Below, in pieces: positions 1 to 7,956 of a DNA stretch of 26,701 nt. The DNA comes from JAGOUN01 sp040389005 (GTDB lineage: Bacteria; Pseudomonadota; Gammaproteobacteria; JAGOUN01), in the NCBI GenBank assembly GCA_040389005.1, contig JAZKAS010000010.1, forward strand, positions 1-26,701, given 5' to 3'. Below the pieces are notes generated by a model, which had not been told where the DNA came from, made no database searches, and saw only the letters and a list, made by a program, of their open reading frames with translations. A program made the translations under genes and the position numbers. Each line of letters starts with the position of its first letter. Position 1 is the stretch's first letter.

Positions 1-1
1 C

Positions 2-661
2 GCACCGCAATACGATATAATGAACGACTTAATGTCACTTGGCATGCATCGCTTCTGGAAAAAATTTGCCATCATGCAAACACAATTAAAACCAGGTAAT
101 CATGTGCTCGATCTCGCCGGTGGCACCGGCGATTTAACGAAATTGTTGCTACAAAAAGTAGGTGAAAAAGGGAAAGTGACACTTTCGGATATTAATAGCA
201 GCATGTTAAAGGCCGGACGCGCACGACTCACTGACTGCAATTATTTAACGAATGTTGATTATGTGCAAGCCGATGCTGAACGATTGCCTTTTCCTGATAA
301 CACGTTCGATGGCATTACCATCAGTTTTGGTTTGCGAAACATCACGAATAAAGAAAATGCATTGGCAGAAATGTATCGCGTCTTAAAACCTGGTAAAAAA
401 TTAATTGTGCTCGAATTTTCTAAACCAAAATCCAGCTTTTTAAATAAAATTTATAATGAATATTCATTTCGAGTCATTCCAAAACTAGGTGAATGGATTG
501 CGAAAGATAAAGCCAGCTATCAATATTTAGTCGAATCAATTCGTATGCACCCTGATCAAGAAACCTTATTAAAGCTTATTGAAAAAGTGCGCTTCGAAAA
601 ATGTGGTTATCACAATCTATCCGGCGGCATTGTCGCACTACATTATGGTTATAAAATTTAA
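2..661 (+). CDS. ubiE: UbiE, C-methyltransferase of ubiquinone/menaquinone synthesis (5' truncated by window edge)
   Basis: SAM-dependent methyltransferase that methylates the benzoquinol ring carbon in ubiquinone synthesis, and demethylmenaquinol where menaquinone is made. The frame is open from base 2, and the residues before the first ATG (APQYDIMNDLMSLG) match the UbiE region just after the true N-terminus, so about 30 residues lie outside the window. The SAM-binding motif I is clear (VLDLAGGTGDLT). Further UbiE signatures are PFPDNTFDGITISFGLRN, YRVLKPGKKLIVLEFSKP and ESIRMHPDQETL, and the C-terminus GGIVALHYGYKI is typical. The stop is 1 bp from the ubiJ start, so the two are probably co-transcribed and translationally coupled. 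The internal ATG at 20 should not be taken as the start. The assignment is secure. Confidence 0.96.
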   Translation, partial: APQYDIMNDLMSLGMHRFWKKFAIMQTQLKPGNHVLDLAGGTGDLTKLLLQKVGEKGKVTLSDINSSMLKAGRARLTDCNYLTNVDYVQADAERLPFPDNTFDGITISFGLRNITNKENALAEMYRVLKPGKKLIVLEFSKPKSSFLNKIYNEYSFRVIPKLGEWIAKDKASYQYLVESIRMHPDQETLLKLIEKVRFEKCGYHNLSGGIVALHYGYKI

Positions 662-662
662 C

Positions 663-1316
663 ATGAAATTATTACCCATTAAAACACTAGAAAAAACATT
701 CAATCGATATCTGAGTTTAGATAGCGATAGTCCAAAATTATTAGCACCCCTCATTGGCAAAGTGATGGGAATTCATATACAACGCCCTAAAATCGCAATT
801 TATTTTTCTTTTGATGAAAATAATGTCCAGCTTTCAACAGAACGCCCTGCAACTGTCAACACAGAAATTTACACTACATTGTTTCAATTGATGCGTTTAA
901 AACTTAGCAAATCCACCTCTTTAATCAACGCGCAATTTCACATTCAAGGCGATGTTGATACTGCGCAACGGTTTAATGAGTTATTTGAAAAACATCAAAT
1001 TGACTGGGAAGAGCATCTCTCAAAACTCATCGGCGACGTGACGGCGCATAAAATGATACAGTTATTACGAAAACCCACGGGATTTATAAAAACTAATAAA
1101 GAAAAATTTTGTCAAGATGTGACGGAATACTGCCAAGAAGAAGCAATGCTTTTACCCGCCAATAATGAAGTGGAAATTTTTCGACGCGATGTGGATGAAT
1201 TAAGATTACAGATAGATCGACTAGAAGCGCGGATCAATGGATGCAAGATGAAAATAGCGACGGAGACCCTTCTCCCGCTGGCGGGAGAAGGTCCCGGCAG
1301 GGGGATGAGGGATTGA
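663..1316 (+). CDS. ubiJ: UbiJ, SCP2-domain accessory factor of ubiquinone synthesis, with a repeat-derived C-terminus
   Basis: Non-catalytic lipid-binding protein of the Ubi complex, identified by position between ubiE and ubiB and by family features. It has an N-terminal SCP2-like region with the pattern 'FHIQGDVDTAQRFNELF', then 'LIGDVTAH', then a C-terminal coiled coil (VDELRLQIDRLEARI). ATG 663 is preferred over the upstream in-frame ATG at 579, which would overlap ubiE by 83 bp. From 663 the product is 217 aa, against about 200 in E. coli. E. coli UbiJ ends within the coiled coil, whereas here about 22 further residues (ending LPLAGEGPGRGMRD) are encoded by the left arm of a palindromic repeat beginning at 1253. 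The extension therefore looks acquired by insertion at the 3' end. Sequence identity to UbiJ is low, as is usual in this family. Confidence 0.88.
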   Translation: MKLLPIKTLEKTFNRYLSLDSDSPKLLAPLIGKVMGIHIQRPKIAIYFSFDENNVQLSTERPATVNTEIYTTLFQLMRLKLSKSTSLINAQFHIQGDVDTAQRFNELFEKHQIDWEEHLSKLIGDVTAHKMIQLLRKPTGFIKTNKEKFCQDVTEYCQEEAMLLPANNEVEIFRRDVDELRLQIDRLEARINGCKMKIATETLLPLAGEGPGRGMRD

Positions 1317-1412
1317 TTAATAGCCGATATTTTTTCAAATGCTTATATATCCACCCTCATCCGGCTGTCGCCACCTTCTCCCGCCAGCGGGAGAAGGGTC
1401 TCCGTCGCTATT
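1253..1412. repeat. MITE-like palindromic repeat, 59-bp inverted arms
   Basis: The left arm (1253-1311) and right arm (1354-1412) are inverted copies that match at 54 of 59 positions by direct comparison; the outer 40 bases are identical. A 42-bp AT-rich spacer separates them. Each arm also holds a smaller palindrome (CTTCTCCCGCTGGCGGGAGAAG), so the transcript could form a strong cruciform or hairpin. There is no coding capacity for a transposase. It supplies the 3' end of ubiJ and fills most of the ubiJ-ubiB gap, where it may also act as an RNA stem between the two genes. The class (MITE or REP/BIME-like) is inferred from structure only. Confidence 0.85.
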
Positions 1413-1455
1413 GCCATAACATATCTCATAATGCTCAATTCTTAGAGAAAGATTC

Positions 1456-2826
1456 ATGATCAAACCCCACTTCATACAATTCATCCGAATTTTTTATTTA
1501 GTATTTCGTTATAATTTAGATGAATTTTTGTTGCAAGCGCCTTATTTTCGACGCCTGTATTTTTTGCGTTGGTGCAATCCTTTTTATATTTTTTCAAATC
1601 GTTTTATTTCGCGTGGCCAACGTTTAACGCTTGCACTACAAAAAGCGGGCCCTTTGTTCGTTAAATTTGGTCAAATACTTTCAACACGTCAAGATATTTT
1701 CCCCAAAGATATTGTCGATCAACTCGTGACGCTACAGGATAAGGTGCCGCCCTTTTCACCTAACATTGCTAGACAATTAATACATCCTCTGTCACATTTT
1801 AGCCATGTCAATTACACGCCGATTGCTTCGGCGTCGATTGCGCAAGTGCATGCGGCCACACTACATGATGGCACTCATGTGGTCATAAAAATTTTACGCC
1901 CAAAAATTCGCGCATTACTCGCACGTGATATTGCGTTTCTTCGTTGGGGAGCAAAATTTATAAAACTCGAAAACTCAAGTGCCATTCAAGGCATGATTGA
2001 TGAAATAGAAATGACCCTAAAACAAGAAACTAATCTTGTTAACGAAGCAGCACACGCAGAACAACTCAAAGAAAATGCAAAAATTAATCATGCAACATCT
2101 CTTTTTATTCCTGATATTTATTGGGATTTAACAACAGAAAATAGATTGGTCATGGAACGTATTTACGGCCTGCCTATTATGAATATTGCAGCGATTAAAG
2201 ACGCTGGCGTTAATCTTCATGCACTCGCCAAAAAATGTGTCGAGATTTTTTTCACGCAAATGTTTCAAGACAATTACTTTCATGCGGATCTTCACCCGGG
2301 TAATATTTTTATTAATGTCACAAAACCTGAGTGCCCAATCATTGAGTTGGTAGATTTTGGCATTGTTGGATCATTGCCTTTAAAAGATCGTCGGTATATC
2401 GCGGAAAATATGGCGGCACTTATTGATAAAGATTATCGAAAAGTGGCTAAGTTACATCGTGAATCAGGATGGATTCCAGCCTATGTGCCTGAAATTGCTT
2501 TCGCACATGCGATTCAAACAGTCTGCGCGCCGATTCTCAACAAGTCATTGAAAGATATTTCACTGGCACAATTATTGTTGGGCCTCATTCAGGCTGCAAA
2601 AAATTATGAAATTCAATTACAACCACAGTTATTATTGTTACAAAAAACATTACTGAATATCGAAAGTTTATGCCGACACCTTGATCCAGATTTTAATATT
2701 TGGGATGTGACGCAACCGATTTTGAAACGTTGGTTGAAAGATCAAATAGGACCCATGGCGATGATTAATTTTTTGAAAAATAATTTACCTGTTATTATAA
2801 GAAACATGATTTTATATCGGCAATAA
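1456..2826 (+). CDS. ubiB: UbiB, atypical protein-kinase-like ATPase of ubiquinone synthesis, short at the C-terminus
   Basis: Member of the ADCK/UbiB family, an ATP-binding factor needed for ubiquinone synthesis at the inner membrane. Family hallmarks are visible: the KxGQ motif (KFGQ, 70-73), the alanine-rich loop replacing the P-loop (ASASIAQVHAA, 124-134), the ATP-site lysine (VVIKILRP, K145), the catalytic-loop equivalent FHADLHPGN (D278, N283) and the metal-binding DFG (300-302). At 456 aa it is about 90 residues shorter than E. coli UbiB (546 aa). It ends soon after the 'LPVIIRN' segment with no C-terminal pair of transmembrane helices. The stop is immediately followed by a palindromic repeat at 2827, so truncation by insertion is plausible. 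The start ATG follows a weak AGAGAAAGA ribosome-binding site. It lies downstream of ubiE-ubiJ as in E. coli. Confidence 0.93.
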   Translation: MIKPHFIQFIRIFYLVFRYNLDEFLLQAPYFRRLYFLRWCNPFYIFSNRFISRGQRLTLALQKAGPLFVKFGQILSTRQDIFPKDIVDQLVTLQDKVPPFSPNIARQLIHPLSHFSHVNYTPIASASIAQVHAATLHDGTHVVIKILRPKIRALLARDIAFLRWGAKFIKLENSSAIQGMIDEIEMTLKQETNLVNEAAHAEQLKENAKINHATSLFIPDIYWDLTTENRLVMERIYGLPIMNIAAIKDAGVNLHALAKKCVEIFFTQMFQDNYFHADLHPGNIFINVTKPECPIIELVDFGIVGSLPLKDRRYIAENMAALIDKDYRKVAKLHRESGWIPAYVPEIAFAHAIQTVCAPILNKSLKDISLAQLLLGLIQAAKNYEIQLQPQLLLLQKTLLNIESLCRHLDPDFNIWDVTQPILKRWLKDQIGPMAMINFLKNNLPVIIRNMILYRQ

Positions 2827-2957
2827 CGACTGAAAACCCCCTTTGCAAAAGGGGGTCGATTGCGAAGCAAACGGGGGGATTTGAGCAACTTGAAACAAAA
2901 AAATCCCCCGCTCGCTATGCGAGCCGCCCCCTTTTACAAAGGGGGCTTTTTCAGTCG
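2827..2957. repeat. Second MITE-like palindromic repeat, about 131 bp
   Basis: The outer ends are perfect inverted copies (CGACTGAAAA at 2827-2836; its complement ends at 2957). Inside them are the stems CCCCCTTTGCAAAAGGGGG (2837-2855) and its right-hand counterpart at 2926-2945, and then less well matched arms meeting near 2890. It begins one base after the ubiB stop and ends about 40 bp before the antiporter start. The sequence is unrelated to the repeat at 1253-1412. A 61-codon reading frame across it on the minus strand has no support as a gene. The element could fold into a long RNA hairpin that separates ubiB from the antiporter gene. Confidence 0.85.
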
Positions 2958-2996
2958 CTACTGTCATGATATCGTCTAGTTCAAAAAAGGAAACCA

Positions 2997-4292
2997 ATGA
3001 CCATATTCAACACCCTCTCATTTCTATTCACGATTGCGGCAATTTTGAGTTACATCAATTATCGTTATATAAAGTTACAAAGTTCTATTGCGATCACGTT
3101 AACCAGCATGATCATAACAATTAGCATTATTTTTCTTTCATCCTTAGGCATTAATGTCGGTGAAAAAGAAATTATTAACGCCTTTAATGAGATCGATTTT
3201 CATTCTTTATTAATGAATGGCATGTTGAGTTTTTTATTATTTGCAGGCGCTTTAAACGTTTGTATCGATCATTTGCTGAAAGAAAAATGGGAAGTCATTA
3301 TTTTATCGATTGGCGCAACGATCATATCGACATTCATTGTTGGCGGGCTCACTTTTTATTTCTTGGCTTGGTTGGGACAATCTCTTGGATTTATTTATTG
3401 CTTACTCTTTGGGGCGCTAATTTCTCCCACAGATCCCATTGCAGTATTAGCCGTATTTAAAAAATTAAATGCCCCCAAATCATTGGATACTCGACTCGCG
3501 GGCGAATCTCTTTTTAATGATGGCATTGGCATCGTATTATTCGTAACTATTTATGAAGTGGCATTTAATCAACATAGCGCAACTATTGCGGCGGTTACTG
3601 AATTATTTTTACAACAAGCATTAGGCGGCATTCTTTATGGTGCGCTACTCGGTTACATTGGTTATCGGTTAATTAAACCCATCGATGACGCGCTGCAAGA
3701 AATTTTTCTAACAATGGCGATTGCAACCGGTGGTTACTCGCTTGCGCAAATGCTCAATATTTCTGGGCCACTCGCGATGGTGGTGGCGGGTATGTTTATT
3801 GGCAATCGACAAAAAATGTTTTATATGCCTGACCCTATATATAAATTAAGCAATTCTCGGAAAAAAGCCCGAGAATCGCTGGCACACTCGCATCTGGTAC
3901 ATTTTTGGGAAGTGATTGATCATGCCTTTAATGCCATCTTATTTTTATTGATTGGCCTAGAACTCATTGCGATTGAACGCACATCATTTGAATGGCTAAG
4001 TAGTTTAGGTACGATTGCCATTGTACTGTTTGCGCGAAGTATTTCTGTTGCTGTACCGATGCAATTAATGCGTGTGTGCTTGAAACGATGCTACGAACCA
4101 TTTGCAACCACGATCATGATTTGGGGCGGCTTGCGCGGCGGGCTAGCTATTGCGCTTGCACTCGCATTACCACTCGGCCCTGAAAAAACATTGATCGTGC
4201 CGATGACATATGCCACAGTTCTATTTTCAATTTTGATTCAAGGGCTATCCATTAGCCCTCTTGTCAATTTGTGCAAGCGGCGATCTTTTTAA
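2997..4292 (+). CDS. Na+/H+ antiporter, CPA1 (NhaP/NHE-like) family
   Basis: Inner-membrane cation:proton antiporter of about 12 hydrophobic segments, 431 aa. Diagnostic CPA1 motifs are present: the TM-embedded 'ALISPTDPIAVLAVFKKL' (T145-D146-P147) and 'LAGESLFNDGIGIVLF', with the essential Asn-Asp pair (N174-D175). Later come 'MVVAGMFIGNR' and the late arginine-glycine segment 'WGGLRGGLAIALALALP'. It lacks a large cytosolic C-terminal domain. The ATG follows AAAAGG at 2985-2990 with a 6-bp gap, a good ribosome-binding site. It probably exchanges Na+ or K+ for protons in pH and ion homeostasis; ion specificity cannot be read from sequence. It occupies the position where tatABC follows ubiB in E. 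coli, and it converges on the minus-strand island with only 3 bp between the stop codons. Confidence 0.9.
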   Translation: MTIFNTLSFLFTIAAILSYINYRYIKLQSSIAITLTSMIITISIIFLSSLGINVGEKEIINAFNEIDFHSLLMNGMLSFLLFAGALNVCIDHLLKEKWEVIILSIGATIISTFIVGGLTFYFLAWLGQSLGFIYCLLFGALISPTDPIAVLAVFKKLNAPKSLDTRLAGESLFNDGIGIVLFVTIYEVAFNQHSATIAAVTELFLQQALGGILYGALLGYIGYRLIKPIDDALQEIFLTMAIATGGYSLAQMLNISGPLAMVVAGMFIGNRQKMFYMPDPIYKLSNSRKKARESLAHSHLVHFWEVIDHAFNAILFLLIGLELIAIERTSFEWLSSLGTIAIVLFARSISVAVPMQLMRVCLKRCYEPFATTIMIWGGLRGGLAIALALALPLGPEKTLIVPMTYATVLFSILIQGLSISPLVNLCKRRSF

Positions 4293-4295
4293 GTT

Positions 4296-7200
4296 CTATT
4301 TTTTAGAGGGCGCATTTTTTGACGGACCAACGGTACTCAAAAATGACTGCGCGTGATTCCCTAATTTTTCCTCAGCGGGCCCAGTAGCAAACATAGGCAG
4401 AGCAGTACTAACTCGTACTGTTGCACGCAAATTTAATTTTTCTATATCAGCAGAGGTTAAGCATGCTTTATTAGCATTTATAAATTCAATTTCACAGTCG
4501 AACCGTTTATTTTTTAATTGACCTAGATAACTACAGTAATGTGCAAACATTAGAGAAGATTTCGTAATATACTTTGCTAATTCATGATAATCAGCGCACG
4601 CTTTTATATTTTCAGCAGATTCTCCGAGCCAACTTGGTTGTGATTTTTTGGCAAACTCACTTAACTCATCAAATGCTCGATGAAGCAACTGCGTTGATTG
4701 TATGGCATCAAAATCTGTTTTTTCACAAACAGCGGCATAATTTTTTAAAATAAAGTGTGTCTCTCGATTTTGTAATGGCCGTTCCAAATAGCAAAAAGCA
4801 CTCCATACCATTTCAAACTCAACATATGCCATTGTAATTTTTTCTTCTTGTTCTTCCAATTTTCGTACTTTAAGATTAGACCTAGAGACACCACTTCTCG
4901 TTGAATGCAATGATCGGCCTGATTTCATTGATATCTGGCGAGAAACCATTGTCCCTGTTTCATTTCCGTTACTTTCATCGGTGAAGTTACTGGGTTCGAT
5001 CTTTTCAATCGATTGCCACAATCGTTTATCCAGCATTTTTTGCAAGCATGTAAGTCTGTTTAGACTATAATTAAAAAGACATTTTCCAAGCTGGATACAC
5101 AGTTTTTGACGCACGAAAAATTCGCGATCTCTGGATAAATCCGAGCCCAATAAAGCCACTCCACCTGCGATACCATAATAAGAAATTGCTAATAATCGTA
5201 TTGCATTATAAAACGGTGTATAACTATTTTTAATTTCATAATCAGAAAGCGCTCTTATAATCAAAGATTGATCTTCGATAGTTGAATCTTTTTCATTCCT
5301 GGATAAAATATCTTCAAATGCCTCAACGCATTGCGCTTCCAAATTACGTCGCGCTTTTAATATTTTCTTATCTGTTTCATCCTTACCTTTTTTATAATCT
5401 GCACCCCAAACAGGCGGTAAAGGTTTTAATATGTTCTCTGCAACAGTATCCAGCTCAACAAAACCGAAAAGTCGTTGATGTTGGAGAGGAAATTGCATCC
5501 TATCAGGATGAGCTAAGTATAAACATATGGAATTATTTTTTGTTTTCAGCATATAAGTATGCACGCTACGGTTTTGCTCAGCCGCTCGCTGACTTAGTAA
5601 CCTCAACGCCGCGCTCGCATCTAAAAAGTAAGGGCGAGCAACCCTGCTATCTGCTTTTTTTAACGGTTTTGCAAAAATCATTGCTTGTAAAATAGCGTAC
5701 AAATATTTGTACACTTTCTCTAATGAAACTTCATGGGATTTCCCTTGCAATTTCTTAATCGAATCTAATGCACTAGATGCTTCTGCACGAGCTCCTACTC
5801 GCTTCGCAGCTTGAAACCAGTCGAGCGTTAACGCTATCAGCGAACTTACTTCAGCTCTAGCAAGCAAATCTATAAATTTAACTGCAAACTCCGAGTGCAC
5901 TGGAAGAAATTCATTATATGAATCGTCTTCAGGCATATAAGACATAACTGAACCATTAACTGATGGGGCTTGACTCACTCCACCTTCAATACTTGCAATA
6001 TCATCGTCACTGTCTTCATCCTCATTGGCATTATAATACAATGATGCTAGAGAGGCCGTTGGTTCTTCTTCACGAAGATCTTTTAAAAGCGCTGCTGAAG
6101 AACTTCCAATATTCGGATTTATGGTATCGCTAAGCCTTTCTTCCTCTTCTGTCTCTTCATTTATTGCCGATGTTTCTCGGCCACCCGCAAGACGCTCGAC
6201 AGCACTATATGTGCCGCTTACTTCTTTTTCACTTTTGACATCAGGGGTGACGCTAGGGGTGACACTGAGCTCATCTTTGAAAGGTGTCAGTGAGCTAATT
6301 GGCTTCCGAGCACCACCTATTTTTACAAGATATTTGTCAGGCTCAAAAGTAGCTGACGGTTTAGCTTCTGCAAGATTTTGTCCCAATAAAAGTATATTTT
6401 GTCCCAATGAAGCGTTGAGAGATTCCGTAGTTATTTTTGTTTGCCTTTTACGGATTAGCATGTCGGTTAACATATGCTTGATTTCTATTTTTTTATCCGC
6501 TTCCTTAGCAGACTCTAATGACACTGTTACTGGTGGAGGTACGTCCGGTGTTGTTAATACCGCTTCTGCCAGCGGTTGTTCTAGTGGTTTCTCTTGAGGC
6601 AATTCTTTCTCAGCAGCAATTATTACAGCACCCAAATCTATTATCGGCTCAACAAACGCTCCCTCTGAAGTAGCAGCATTTGCATCAACAACCGAGTTAT
6701 CATCTTCTCTAGCAGGCTCTAATGACACTGTTACTGGTGGAGGTACGTCCGGTGTTGTTAATACCGCTTCTGCCAGCGGTTGTTCTAGTGGTTTCTCTTG
6801 AGGCAATTCTTTCTCAGCAGCAATTATTACAGCACCCAAATCTATTATCGGCTCAACAAACGCTTCCTCTGAAGTAGCAGCATTTGCATCAACAACCGAG
6901 TTATCATCTTTTCTCTGTAGTTTTTCAGAAACAACAATACCCTCATTCTCTTTTTTCATCTCAGCATGTTGCGCAGGCACAACAGTCATTGACTCGTACT
7001 CAGCCATTATTTTACTCCAAGAATTGTACGCTTCACGATGACCTAATAAGATTTTTGTCATTTCAGTAATTAAAGTATCTGTTTCAACCATATTTTCTAT
7101 ATTTTTGAAAAATTGACTCCAATACGAGCTGAGTGATGTTGGTAGAGAATTTGTTTCTGACGAAAATCCCGTCAAGGAAAATACCTGAGACTCTAAATCG

Positions 7201-7952
7201 CCTCTTTCTTGAAAAGAAAAATTCAACTCATGAATACTTGATAATTCGAAAATAAGACGGAAATTTTTATTATCATGCGAAGGTCTATGAAATTTTTTGT
7301 CTTCATCCAATGAAGCTTCAGATGAATGGTAGAGTTCTAACCATAATAACGCCACTTTTCGATGATCAAGAGAAACGTTTTCTGTTGCAACCATCCTAAG
7401 TGCTTGTTGAATACGTTGCATTCTTGAGCCAGGAGCGTGTTTTGTATCTTCTAACAAATATTGTATTTCAAGAATTTTTTGCTCGAGGCTTTTTTCTATA
7501 GCGAGTGCTTCATCTTGATAATTGGCTGACTCCGTCAAAATCAATGTTGTTCTTAATTGATGCACCATCATAAATTTGTGAAGAAGCGAACCTGGATAAC
7601 GCTTCTCAATAAAAAAAATCGCAGTGCTTAATACCGCTTTTATTAATGGAGGATGATTCCTTGGGAAGGTTCCAGAATGCTCAAACAAAAAATGGACTAA
7701 TGAATACTCATAATCCCTGGGGTGCACTTCTTCTGGAATAGCTGTGCTAACACAAGGAAATTTTCCTTGAATACCAAGGCCTTTAAATATATTAATAAAA
7801 TCTTGCCACATTTCAACAGTGAATGGATATTTTGCATCCTTTCGCTTAGTAAATAGCCCCCTCATGAAGTTTCTACGCAATTTTTCGGTTGAAAAACGCG
7901 TTACTGACAATGGCTCATTAATAATTTTTTTAAGTAGTTCGTTTAGTGTCAT
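4296..7952 (-). CDS. Large repeat-containing protein of unknown family, putative secreted effector (1218 aa)
   Basis: I do not recognise a catalytic domain. The N-terminal ~330 residues are helical and resemble the 287-aa protein encoded at 11034-11897 (shared KNFR, YW and MTKIL landmarks). Residues ~348-484 hold two nearly identical 68-aa copies rich in Pro, Glu and Val (AFVEPIIDLGAVII..., TTPDVPPPVTVSLE). An acidic, Ser/Thr-rich linker follows (DEDSDDDIASIE). Residues ~680-960 contain a helical module shared with the 1003-aa and 2188-aa neighbours, with the landmarks VYKYLYAILQA (~751) and TPFYNAIRLLA (~916). The last ~180 residues also match the C-terminal part of the 1003-aa protein. No signal peptide or membrane helix is visible. 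The ATG lies 4 bp beyond the upstream gene's stop, and AAGGGA overlaps that gene's end, suggesting translational coupling. Export by a type IV system is only inferred. Confidence 0.85.
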   Translation of the reverse strand: MTLNELLKKIINEPLSVTRFSTEKLRRNFMRGLFTKRKDAKYPFTVEMWQDFINIFKGLGIQGKFPCVSTAIPEEVHPRDYEYSLVHFLFEHSGTFPRNHPPLIKAVLSTAIFFIEKRYPGSLLHKFMMVHQLRTTLILTESANYQDEALAIEKSLEQKILEIQYLLEDTKHAPGSRMQRIQQALRMVATENVSLDHRKVALLWLELYHSSEASLDEDKKFHRPSHDNKNFRLIFELSSIHELNFSFQERGDLESQVFSLTGFSSETNSLPTSLSSYWSQFFKNIENMVETDTLITEMTKILLGHREAYNSWSKIMAEYESMTVVPAQHAEMKKENEGIVVSEKLQRKDDNSVVDANAATSEEAFVEPIIDLGAVIIAAEKELPQEKPLEQPLAEAVLTTPDVPPPVTVSLEPAREDDNSVVDANAATSEGAFVEPIIDLGAVIIAAEKELPQEKPLEQPLAEAVLTTPDVPPPVTVSLESAKEADKKIEIKHMLTDMLIRKRQTKITTESLNASLGQNILLLGQNLAEAKPSATFEPDKYLVKIGGARKPISSLTPFKDELSVTPSVTPDVKSEKEVSGTYSAVERLAGGRETSAINEETEEEERLSDTINPNIGSSSAALLKDLREEEPTASLASLYYNANEDEDSDDDIASIEGGVSQAPSVNGSVMSYMPEDDSYNEFLPVHSEFAVKFIDLLARAEVSSLIALTLDWFQAAKRVGARAEASSALDSIKKLQGKSHEVSLEKVYKYLYAILQAMIFAKPLKKADSRVARPYFLDASAALRLLSQRAAEQNRSVHTYMLKTKNNSICLYLAHPDRMQFPLQHQRLFGFVELDTVAENILKPLPPVWGADYKKGKDETDKKILKARRNLEAQCVEAFEDILSRNEKDSTIEDQSLIIRALSDYEIKNSYTPFYNAIRLLAISYYGIAGGVALLGSDLSRDREFFVRQKLCIQLGKCLFNYSLNRLTCLQKMLDKRLWQSIEKIEPSNFTDESNGNETGTMVSRQISMKSGRSLHSTRSGVSRSNLKVRKLEEQEEKITMAYVEFEMVWSAFCYLERPLQNRETHFILKNYAAVCEKTDFDAIQSTQLLHRAFDELSEFAKKSQPSWLGESAENIKACADYHELAKYITKSSLMFAHYCSYLGQLKNKRFDCEIEFINANKACLTSADIEKLNLRATVRVSTALPMFATGPAEEKLGNHAQSFLSTVGPSKNAPSKK
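6501..6908 (-). repeat. Two tandem 204-bp direct repeats inside the 1218-aa gene
   Basis: Copies at about 6501-6704 and 6705-6908 are offset by exactly 204 bp. Over the core of about 190 bp I see a single mismatch (cgctccctctg versus cgcttcctctg); differences gather at the junctions. The unit is 68 codons, so the duplication keeps the reading frame. The near identity points to a recent duplication or ongoing homogenisation. Confidence 0.92.
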
Positions 7953-7956
7953 AATT

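Noticed and set aside
1241..1459. Plus-strand 72-codon reading frame over the first palindromic repeat
   Set aside because: It lies almost entirely in the repeat arms and spacer, overlaps the ubiJ end in another frame and has no ribosome-binding site.
2812..2997. Minus-strand 61-codon reading frame over the second palindromic repeat
   Set aside because: Its sequence is just the translated inverted repeat; such frames are commonly mis-annotated as genes.
6121..6597. 158-codon plus-strand frame antisense to the 1218-aa gene
   Set aside because: Ser/Leu-rich translation, antisense to the low-complexity linker and tandem repeat, with no ribosome-binding site or family resemblance.
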